Shown one piece after another: positions 55,193 to 64,000 of a DNA stretch of 64,000 nt. The stretch's first letter is position 1; each line of letters opens with the position of its first letter. Source of the stretch: Actinernus sp. WN-2022 (Eukaryota > Cnidaria > Anthozoa > Actiniaria > Actinernidae). The DNA lies in contig JAOWCC010000286.1 of NCBI GenBank assembly GCA_030867875.1, positions 2,480,001 to 2,544,000 of the forward strand, read 5' to 3'. The translations under genes were made by a program, and so were the position numbers. The notes under the pieces are model-generated. The model saw only the letters and a list, made by a program, of their open reading frames with translations, searched no databases and was not told the origin of the DNA.

Positions 55193-57995
55193 TTATGAAT
55201 TAATGAAATATATTTTCAGTTTATGTTTAAAGTTTATAAGGGAAGTACAGCGTTTCAGTTCATTAGGAAGAGAGTTCCAAAACTTGGGACCCTGATAAAT
55301 GATGGAGAATTACCTGGTGTTGGTTCTACAAAATTCAGGCCTGTACTCATGAGCTCTCCTAGTGTTGTAGGAATGAAAGCTAGAGTTAGTGTTGAACATT
55401 TCGGGGAAAACATGAGGTAGTAACTTTCTTTCATAAGAAAACATAAATACATCTACTTGTAATTTATATAGATTCGATAAAGTTAAGAGATTGCCGGCTT
55501 GGGCATCAAAACTTGATTTTGTAATTATTCTAATAATTCTTTTCGGCAACACCATTACCCGATTTAGAGTACTAGCATAAGTGCTGCCCCATAATATATT
55601 ACCGTAATGCAGATAGGGAGAAACAAGTGCAAAATATAGGCTGCGAAGTGAAGTTTGGGAGAAAAAAAAATCTAGATTTAGAAATTAGGATTTTGATATC
55701 TTATTGGTAATTGTTGCCATATGTTCTTTCCAGTTCAGGTGTTCATCAATAATAACTCCCAAAAATGTTGTGCTTTGTTTTAAGGTAATAACTTCATCAT
55801 TGAGTTTAAGATGAGAGTCACTAATAGCTAGTTTCCTTTGTTTAGGTCTAAATATGATGTAGTTTGTTTTGTTAATATTAATAGTTAGCTATAAGCCAGT
55901 CAGACACCTTCTTGAGCTCATTATTCATTGTAGAATAAATAGTGTCAATATTTGTATCTGTACAAAAAACATTAGTGTCATCTGCAAATAATATAAACTG
56001 TAGCACATTAGAAGATTGGTGTATATCATTAATGTATAAGATGAACAACAGGGGGCATTTACCCCTAAGTTCTACAAATTGTTTGCGATTTATTAAATAG
56101 CTATAAATCCAGTTAAACGCAAGACTTCTAATTCCATAGTGTTGTAATTTATCAAGTAGAAATGTATGGTTTACGGTATCAAAGGCTTTAGACAAGTCCA
56201 GAAATACCCCTGCACAAAGTTCTTTGTTGTCAAATGAAGAAATTTGAGCAAAAGGGCAAGAGAAGTAGAGTGCTGAGATCTAAAGCCAAATTGGTTATCA
56301 TAAAGCACATTGTTCTTATTTATAAAGTCTAGGATACGATTAAACATAGCTTTTTCCAAACATTTAAAGAAAGCAGGTAATATAGAAATAGGTCTACAAT
56401 TAGTGAAGAAAGAGGGATTATCAGCTTTAAAAATTGGTGTGACTTTAGCAGTTTTAAGGTTTTGTGACACGGATCCAGTAGAAATAGAAAGATTTATGAC
56501 TTGAGCTAAGGGTGCAGAAAGATACAATTTGTTATCTTTAACGTCTGTGATACTAACATGATCAAATCCTGCAGCCTTACCAGATTTAAAAGTACTTGGA
56601 ATGTTCACAATTTTGCTCTCATTTACTGGCTCAAGAAAGCAGGAATGTATAATGCGTTCTTTAAGATATTGTTTGTGGCTATTGCAAGTTTTGTTAAGTT
56701 TGGTCCAATATTAGTAAAATATTCGCAAAATGTATTTGCAATAGAACAGGATCATTAAATTCTGATCCATTGTGAACAAATGTGGATGGAAATGTCGATC
56801 TAGATTTCCTCTTATTGATAAGTTCATTTAACAATCTACATACAGCTCTCATGTCACCTTTGATAGATTCTAATTTATAATCATAATATTTATTTTTAGC
56901 TATCTTCAACAGATAAGTAAGCTTTTTGTATTTTTTATATATTGTTTCATTAGTATCAGTAGGAAAGGTTTTATAAAACTGAGTTTTAGTTTTAGTTTTG
57001 ATCATAGGAAACCCGTTGAAATCCATGGCTTAGAAAACAAATTGGCTTTGTTATGAGACACAGGCTTACATGGAAAACATTTTTCATAAATGTTGGTATA
57101 CGTAGATAAAAAATAATTGTAAGCCTGATCAGGACCTTGATTATCATACAACGCACTCCAGTCATGCTCACATAACTCCTGGCTAAACTTATGTTTGAGA
57201 GATGGGTTAACAAAGCGCCCAGAGAAGGTCACCTTATTTGGTTCTAAACCAGTTTGATGAAGAATAGTGAAGATAGGTAGGTGATCAGATATATCTGTAT
57301 AGAAAAGTCCATCAGTAGTCTCACATTCAAGATTATTGGTGAAAATATTATCAATTAAATTTGCGGTTTGTGAAGTTATTCTGGTGGGACGAGAGATAAG
57401 AGGAAAGAAGAACTGAGCGAACATATCTAAAAAATCGGTAGTAAGCAAACATTGTTGGTATTTAAATAAATCCAAGTTAAAATCCCCAATTAGAAAACAA
57501 GGTTTTTGTTTCCTGGATGCTTTTGCTAATATTTCATTCATAATATTAAGATATTCTACAACGTTACCCCTTGGGGGCCTATAAATAGTTCCAATAATGA
57601 TATTTTTAGATTAGGCCTTTCTATCTCTATAAACAATGATTCAACAACTTGTGAATTAAAGTGGCTCCGATCATCCCTTAATCGATGTTTAAGTTTACTA
57701 TTTACAAAGACACCAACACCTCCTCCTGAAGTTTCTTCTCTACACTTATGAATAAAATCATATCCGTCAATATTAGCTGTGTCTTTGCATTTTTTAACAA
57801 AGTTTCTGAAATACTAATAACAGAAAAATTATGATTGATAGAGTTCAAGAAGTCAGTGAGCTGATTCAGATTCTGATTTAAATGTAGAAAGGAAAAGGAG
57901 GAGCGTTGCTTTGAATAATAATTTATTAAATTCATCTGGAATATAGTAGTTGCTATCACTATCACAACTATTGTTGATTTCATTGTTACTTACAT
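55193..57995 (-). pseudogene. LINE endonuclease-reverse transcriptase (ORF2)
   Basis: Endonuclease: SFLHLNQNLNQLTDFLNSIN and VISISETLL (57920-57800), CFLIGDFNLDLFKYQ (about 57490), DISDHLPIFT (about 57300). RT: GKAAGFDHVSI (about 56580), KTAKVTPIFKADNPSFFTNC, RPISILPAFFKCLEKAMFNR and LYDNQFGFRSQHSTSLALL (56450-56270), AFDTVNHTFLLDKLQHYGI (about 56190), QFILFADDTNVFCTDTN holding the Asp pair (about 56000-55950), HSYNTRRAHEYRPEF (about 55370) and GPKFWNSLPNEL (about 55290). Stop at 55193. Frame breaks near 57700, 57010, 56640, 56180 and 55880. Confidence 0.8.
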
Positions 57996-58181
57996 TTTGT
58001 ATCTTCGACAGAGTCCATTACGTGCTGAGCTTCTGCAAGTCAGCAATAGTAGTAATTGTAATGATAAAGGAGTCATCAGTCTCCCTCAGGTGGACTTTAC
58101 TTCCCCTTGCCCAACAATACTTGTACTTAAGCGAGAACTTTACTTTATTAGCTTCAAAGAGAAGTTTCTGAACACGGGGAA

Positions 58182-58631
58182 TCAGATGCTCGAAGATCTT
58201 AATATTCGAAAATTGTTATCATCATCAAGTTCAAGATCCGTAGGATCCACCGTGCTGGCCCTAGCTCTAGCGCCCATCACTGCTTCACGAGTCAATCGCC
58301 GCAGAAACTTGCACACAATCGGCTTTACTTTCTTGACGCCATTTTGACCTTCGTTCCGTGGGACAACTCTCGGGTTCACTCTGTGAGCTATGTCGATGTC
58401 TGACAACGAATTACGTACTCCCATTGCGTTAAACAACTTCACACAGGAATGTGTGGTCTCAAAGGCAGTTTCATCAGAGAATTCTGGCACTCCTAAGATC
58501 TTGATATTGTAAGCATAGCTGTATACTTCAAAATTCAAAATGGCCGCCTCTAGTTGACGAACTTGGGACCAAACTGACTCAAGCCGGGAACTCAGTTCTT
58601 GCAGCTCTTTCTTTGCCACTCTTTGTGTCAA
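58182..58631 (-). pseudogene. LINE ORF1-type protein
   Basis: Coiled-coil start (KELQELSSRLESVWSQVRQL), then NIKILGVPEFSDET, SDIDIAHRVNPRV and KPIVCKFLRRLTREAVMGAR. The IxGVPE / DIDIAHRV / KPIxxKFxRRxxR pattern is that of L1- and CR1-type ORF1 nucleic-acid-binding proteins. An upstream coiled-coil piece (about 58820-58735, EMKKLKENNIALSSKVEEL) is separated by a stop. It would coat LINE RNA. Confidence 0.7.
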
Positions 58632-58977
58632 TTGTAGGCTCTCATATTAATCACTCCTGAACTGCAGGGAGCGCTGCTCAGATGATTGTTGAGTTTTTTC
58701 GGCAGCAAATCATTCTCGCCACATGTTCATGTTTCTTGTCAACTCCTCGACCTTACTGCTAAGAGCTATATTATTTTCCTTCAACTTCTTCATTTCAGCC
58801 ATAACAAATAACAATAACGGTGGACTATTTTCAGCACAAATAGGTAACTTAGTACATATAAACACCGGAAATGTATTGAAAAATATCGGAGCGCGGCAGA
58901 AACGTGACACTTCCCGGAGCTGTCTGTGTGCTGCAAATGTAGCTCAGGTTAATTTCAATAGACCTGACCCACTATAA

Positions 58978-59849
58978 ATTATTATTATTATTTTAGACAT
59001 CTTAAATGTATGTTGAGCACTTGTTACCTCAAAATTGGTTTTGGGTTCCCTGTTGCTATGAATTCAAACATCGCTAAGAAACTTTGATGCACCTATTTAG
59101 CAGTGTTGTTGCACGAATTTTTTATTGCTAAAAAAGCGGAGCCAGAACAAAGCTTTCCGCTTGGAGGATATTTTTTTCCCACACCGTTGGCTTGTAGGAT
59201 ATTTTTTTTTAAAAACACCCACCCCCCCCCTCCAAAGTCAAATGGTCGGCCCCTAAGCCTGAGAGGATGGGGTTTTAACATTTTATCCAAAAACTGTCAA
59301 ATTCCCCACCCTTGGGAAAACACGTTTGGTCAAAAATATCTGCCCTATCTGCATGTTTCATATAAATATCCCCACCGTGGGGTGTACATTATTGTGTATT
59401 CAACATCAATATTCTTAGTTTGGATAGTTAATACCGACTGTTTATTCACTGTTTGATTCTATTATTATACACTGGTGGGCACTCCCAGATATCATGTATC
59501 ACACTTGCGATTGGTTAGTAGATTAATAAATGAGTTGAACATTACCTTCAGGATAGCAAATTCACTCCTCCCCTGCCTGGAGTGGACAAATACAATATTT
59601 CAGAAAGTATGCATGATCCAGATCGGATTATATTTGAAAGGTAGATTTGATCAGAAATGCATATTTAGAATTTGATTTGGCCAGCATTTTGAACAGATTA
59701 TATTGGAGAAAGCCAAGTTAGGCACTATTTTTGTAGGAAACGATCCCAAATTTTCTCATAACATCGCTAGATTAGCATTCTATTGCATAACACATTAATT
59801 AACTAACTAGCTATCATAAAGTTGTAATGAAACCAATTTAACACTTACG
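58978..59849. other. Stretch without a recognised gene
   Basis: (ATT)n at about 58978-58994 and a T-rich/C-rich pair of runs near 59165-59230. No gene is recognised. Confidence 0.45.
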
Positions 59850-60070
59850 TAAGGAACTTCCACGGATCCAAGTTTTGGCATCCACATGCCCATGGATGGT
59901 CCTCTCTTATCCTTCCAATTTCTTCTGGTTTGAATGACACACATTCAGCATGGTACCATTCCAAGCAGCAGTCTCACATGACCCAGTTGTCACTACATCG
60001 ATTTTCAATGACATTTGCAACATTTGCCAGCACTACAGTGTGACTTTGAACCAGTATTGTCAAAGACTGT
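59850..60070 (-). pseudogene. PHD-finger exon relic
   Basis: Minus strand: SHCSAGKCCKCH, two stops, then after a frame step CDNWVM, a TGA, DCCLEWYHAECVSFKPEEIG and REDHPWACGCQN, ending at donor CTTAC|GTAAGT. The Cys/Cys, Trp-Tyr-His, Cys and final Cys-x-Cys spacing is a PHD finger. PHD fingers read histone H3 tails; here the frame is broken. It may be part of a YqaJ/PHD-type TE gene or of a gene shared with the alpha-kinase relic 1 kb away. Confidence 0.5.
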
Positions 60071-61114
60071 ACAATGTATATAAACAAAAGAAGAAAGTAG
60101 TGGTAACAAAATAATACTTAAGCCTACATACTTAAGTAACATTTAAAAGCAGCATTGATGGCAATACTAAGACCACCTTTGCGGCCGGATAATAAATTAC
60201 TGATCTTAACTATATATGAAAATCACACGGGAGTCTGGAGCCAGCCTATAGGTAACGTGCTTCTGTACCATGTGATCCAGGTTTTGTATTGTATACCACG
60301 TGATGAGTCTTTGCTAGCTTTTACACTAAATGCAGGGTCAAAAAAAACACTCGTCCGCTCATCAGGAGCTAAACAACAGGTGACTGTGGCAAATTAATAA
60401 GCCAACACTATGATTACTACCATTTGCGAGCTACCTTTAAGCGTGAACGTTTTTTCCGCGTTCGTTTAAGTTTGAAACCTAGAAGTCTGGCAGCCCAACC
60501 TTTGCATTATTAATTCATCAGCAAACTAATTAGTTTCAACCTTGATATTGAAAACCTTTGATATGTCTACCATCGTGTAATTCAGAGTATGCCAAGAGAC
60601 AGTTGGTGACTTGCAACTCATAATTCTGAGCATCCAAAGTTGAACTTGAACTGGCATTTCTATGATGTAGCACGTAGCACGAAGGAAATCTAGCTGAAAC
60701 GTTCCCAGGTTGTCAACATCGCATTTTAATTGAAAAGGTTTGGGCCACCAGATGACTAGGTTTCATGCTAATGGAAGCTTGCAAATGTAGTACACTTCAA
60801 AATTTTGTTAGTAAAAATGTTTAAATGTCAACATGATTCCAAATTAAAACACCATAGTAAAGAATATCAACTTTAAGAACTATGAAACGTGAAACTGTAA
60901 TTTTATACCATATATATTAAATATAAGCTAACTGGAAGTCCCTAATATGTTCACATTCATGTTTGGAACTAGTAATGTATCAGTTGTTTAATAAACAAAT
61001 GAAACAGTTGCTCCCAAAGTGACTTGAAATGTTTCTTGTTACAATATGATGCAGTGGCGAGGGTTCCTGGCATTACCACTCATACTATACATTTAGTAGT
61101 AAACACTGTTGCCA
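60071..61114. other. Stretch without a recognised gene
   Basis: AT-rich with scattered short frames only. Confidence 0.45.
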
Positions 61115-61910
61115 TTATAATAATTCCAACTCCATCATCTCACAATACTTATTACACATGTGCTTGGTTATGAATGTCCCTATTCCAGCCGAGGAGAGGT
61201 TGCCTGCACAAAAGTAGATCTCTTTTGGCCTCAGTGCTTGCAATCTCTGGATCACACAGCTTTTATAAAGAACCCTGGATGTATAGAAGTATGAGCTTCT
61301 TTTCAGAAAACTCATACCTATAGTGCACGAGGCATTCTGCTTTCTGATAAACCTCATTAAATTCCTCACTTGGAGAGTCGGTGCACAGACCATTTTTGTT
61401 GACATATTTATGAAAATGTCCTTCCACAAACTCTTGAACAGTAACTGGAAGATCTTTATAAACTGAATAATAAACCTTGCCATACTCAAATGTATTACCA
61501 AATTGAGATGGTACCTTTTTGGTTTAGCGCTGTACTATGTTCCTTGCCACTTCATTCATTTGCACCTGTTTCCGAGTGTGGTCCACTGGTGACATATTTA
61601 AAGTCTCTGATGATATTTACAGATTTCTCTTGGTACTGCTTAACAACCCAAGCACTTGGTGTAATTCCATTTACACGGGCTGTAATGCTCCATTTGCGAA
61701 TTTTGTCCCTTCGATTTCAAGCTGGAGAGAGGCACTTTTCATCCATTTCATTTGCCCAACATCAAAGCTTTCGAGTTCCAGCACTGCAGTGTTTTTCACT
61801 AAAGGTTTCACAAGCTTGCCAGCTTTAACTCTTTCGGGTCCGAGCCTGTAAATATAGGTCCCCTGGGACCTATATGAGAAAACAAATATTGCATCACATC
61901 TAGACATGCC
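61115..61910 (-). pseudogene. Alpha-kinase (MHCK/EF2K-type) domain relic
   Basis: Order on the minus strand: SASLQLEIEGTKFANGALQP (about 61730), WVVKQYQEKSVNIIRDFKYV (about 61650), VDHTRKQVQMNEVARNIVQR after a frame step, an in-frame TAA, then FEYGKVYYSVYKDLPVTVQE (about 61480-61430), HKYVNKNGL, KAECLVHYRYEFSEKKLILL, QGSLYKSCDPEIAS (about 61290-61250) and, in another frame, CAGNLSSAGIGTFITKHMCN followed by KYCEMMELEL (61200-61120). These match the alpha-kinase fold: ATP-binding Lys region, catalytic Asp-Pro-Glu and the GNLS Gly-rich end with the Cys/His zinc site. At least three frame changes and one stop make it inactive. Alpha-kinases phosphorylate Ser/Thr in helical contexts. Confidence 0.65.
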
Positions 61911-62153
61911 GGAAAGACGATGTTGCGATATTATGTGAAGGGATGAATGGCTTCAAAGTCAGAACTATAACAGGGATCGCTTGACTCTTTCACTATGGAG
62001 AAAAGCTCATTTGTTTTGGCGATCGTTTTTGTTTCTTCGATTTTCTCGAATTTTAAGGAGCTAAAAATCGGCTCAAAACACCCTTCCCATTCGCACTTGA
62101 AATGAAAAGCATCAGTCGTTACAGTACCTTCTTTAATCTTTCCAACCACCAGG

Positions 62154-62248
62154 TTTATACTCTTATCACCTTGAAACGAGCATAAAACATTTACTAGCTA
62201 AACTGCATTAAACACAAACAACAGATCAGGGATGGGCATCTCGTTTAT
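62154..62248. repeat. Exact 95-bp direct repeat, copy 1
   Basis: TTTATACTCTTATCACCTTG at its start. Identical to 62538-62632 over 95 bp. Confidence 0.9.
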
Positions 62249-62537
62249 TGATACTTGTCGGACACGTATAATTACAGCAGTATATGATGTTGCATGGCCA
62301 ATCACGTCTGTATAGATGTGTAGTTAGTAATTTCTTCTGTTCTCAACATATATCATGAAGAAAATTTAGGTATCAAGGTAGAGAAACGCCTTCGAATGAT
62401 TCTTACATATTAATCACTCCTCTTTATACACCCTCAACGCTATCCCAACGGGATTATGTAACTTGTTTATATAACATAACAACATTCTGCATTAATTCCT
62501 ACCCACTTGTGTACATTCCGTAACGCTAATAAATATA

Positions 62538-62632
62538 TTTATACTCTTATCACCTTGAAACGAGCATAAAACATTTACTAGCTAAACTGCATTAAACACA
62601 AACAACAGATCAGGGATGGGCATCTCGTTTAT
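62538..62632. repeat. Exact 95-bp direct repeat, copy 2
   Basis: Identical to 62154-62248; 289 bp separate the two copies. Confidence 0.9.
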
Positions 62633-63723
62633 CGATGCCCGACCTTCGATGATAAAGAAAGACCATGATGCAAGCTAAACATTTAAACTTCTAGAAAATG
62701 AAAGCAAAGAACAAGGTTGTCTTGACGTACGTATCCATCTTTTGATCAGCACGATTTACTTTGACCTAAACAATAGTGTAATGGTACTTGTAATAAAAGT
62801 CTGTTTCAGCCATAAACACTGTGAAACGATCCTATAAATATCAGTCTTACTCTTCAGCAATGATATACAGCTCGACAGAACTGTTATCGCAAAATTTAAC
62901 ATCGCAGTATATAGTACAAACTGGCTAACTCAGTGAAACGCGGTGTATGCTGTAACACAAATTGCGGTTTAGTGAAGTCTGAAAAATTCACGGTAACATT
63001 ATTTTCTGAAGTAACAGGGCCCTTTCTTGGAGTTAGTTCAGATAATATATATATATATTTTTACCGGCTTAAAGAATATAACTGATATACTAATTTTGGA
63101 GCGCAAATGCTGGTAAAGCTGTACAATTTGTACGCCCAATTATTTCCGTAAAATAGAGACTTCTTGTACTGAATATGGACAATTACATTGTTAGTAATAA
63201 TCTTACAGCGCAACTGAAATCTCATAGACGGTAGAGGAGAAATTTCGGATAGGCCCAAATTATTGAAGGCTCTTGAATATATGTCCATTGTGTTAGCTTC
63301 CGCTTGAACAGCACGCAGGGGCGGCTGCTAACTTCCGTAACTGTGGATCCATAAAGCCATTAACCTTCAATGCAAATTAAACGCTTGTTCACCTTGTAAA
63401 AGGAGATAAAAAACAATAATATTAGAACAGGCCCAGTGGCCGCAACGTGATGCACAAAACACATTTCTCTATAATAAGCAGGCTATTCAGTGTGTCGTTC
63501 CAGTGAACATAAAGTTAATGAGCCAGTGCTGTTATACTGCCGTTCTGTCTAGACGGGCTTGTTATATAGCAGTAATGCTCCAACCGTAACGGAGATCGTG
63601 TGCTAAGTTTCAGAAACGAGCAATGATTTTATATTATACCAGTGTTCAAAGACTTTTCCATTCTAAACAGACAAAATCACTATAGCAAATTATGTCTACC
63701 GTATTCCGTAACTAGTAGAATTG

Positions 63724-64000
63724 ATGCCTTTACACTGGCTAGCAGTCTAGACCAGTTAAGATACTGCCGTACTCTCTAGCAGTCTAGATCGGCCAGTTAA
63801 AATAATTAGCGGTAATAAATGCTCCATCGAGCAATAAAAACACTGTATCGTATTGAGTTGTATTATTAAACTGCCATTCTCAACCTGAGACAAAATCAAA
63901 GTAAAATTAATGCCTTTTCACTGGCTAGCAGTCTAGACCAGTTAAGATACTGCCGTACTCTCTAGCAGTCTAGATCGGCCAGTTAAATAATTAGCGGTAA
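63724..64000. repeat. 186-bp tandem repeat running off the window
   Basis: ACTGGCTAGCAGTCTAGACC and ATACTGCCGTACTCTCTAGC recur at 63734 and 63920 with almost no change over about 90 bp; within each unit CTAGCAGTCTAGA occurs twice. The array continues past 64000. Confidence 0.85.

Larger units (their letters stand above)
54866..58977 (-). mobile_element. Near full-length CR1/L2-like LINE, decayed
   Basis: Two coding regions in the minus orientation: an ORF1 protein (58631-58182) and an endonuclease-RT (about 57995-55193). The 3' end has a (ATG)n tract (AATAAATGATGATGATG, about 54866-54882 read in sense). Many frameshifts. It is a different lineage from the ATT-tailed copies at 19950 and 39023. 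Confidence 0.75.
61911..63723. other. Stretch with direct repeats, no recognised gene
   Basis: A 72-codon minus-strand frame (61931-62149) with FHFKCEWEGCFEPIFSSLKF might be an upstream exon of the alpha-kinase relic but is not recognised. The exact 95-bp repeats lie here. A palindrome TATAGGTCCCCTGGGACCTA lies just left at about 61854-61873. Confidence 0.45.

Noticed and set aside
60155..60397. 80-codon plus-strand frame
   Set aside because: No recognisable motif and no codon or splice support.
1..64000. tRNA, rRNA or conserved snRNA genes
   Set aside because: I scanned by eye for cloverleaf B-box patterns and saw none that I could defend; a tRNAscan/Infernal run would decide.

Overview
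The window is AT-rich animal nuclear DNA, most likely from an anthozoan cnidarian (stony coral or sea-anemone type). That call is an inference. It rests on intron-bearing gene pieces with GT/AG borders, no bacterial gene packing, and a dense mix of transposon families whose protein fragments resemble what I recall from coral and anemone genomes. No intact conventional host gene is visible. Almost everything recognisable is a transposable element (TE), a TE-type gene or a decayed gene fragment.

Layout. 1-2396 (-): broken intronless gene of a multi-copy coiled-coil family. 3631-8296: two-gene DNA transposon, with a THAP/DDE transposase (+) converging on a SWIM-YqaJ-PHD-C48 protease protein (-); terminal inverted repeats (TIRs) are visible and a palindromic MITE lies inside. 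9100-10690 (-): Mutator-like transposase relic. 10.7-11.1 kb: direct repeats of Penelope type. 11.7-12.7 kb (-): BEL/Pao pol relic. 13.6-15.3 kb (+): second, different YqaJ/PHD accessory gene relic. 16.3-18.3 kb (-): DDE transposase-like gene with a C48 protease-like tail. 18.8-30.9 kb (-): scattered exon-like pieces with good splice borders, possibly one intron-rich gene, with many MITEs in the gaps. 33.4-33.8 kb (-): RecQ-like helicase start. 35.5-35.9 kb (-): exon with a Thr-Pro minisatellite.

36.6-42.0 kb is repeat-built: three clusters of short palindromes made of CCCTAA/TTAGGG-like halves around a 2.7-kb nested inverted-repeat element that carries a LINE insertion. 42.3-44.4 kb (-) is a multi-exon gene remnant of the DUF7869 type. 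44.8-48.2 kb (-) is a full-length Penelope-like element whose two pseudo-LTRs each hold a type I hammerhead ribozyme. 48.6-49.7 kb (-) holds BEL/Pao and SGNH-like pieces. 52.6-53.2 kb (-) is an Arg/Ser-rich terminal exon. 53.7-54.7 and 54.9-59.0 kb (-) are CR1/L2-like LINEs. 59.8-61.9 kb (-) holds PHD-finger and alpha-kinase relics. The right edge carries a 95-bp exact direct repeat and a 186-bp tandem repeat.

Functionally this looks like a TE graveyard. The best candidates for new biology are the convergent transposase/accessory transposon, the paired-arm MITE family, the telomere-motif palindrome arrays and the ribozyme-bearing Penelope element. Family names are from memory of conserved motifs; no search was run.
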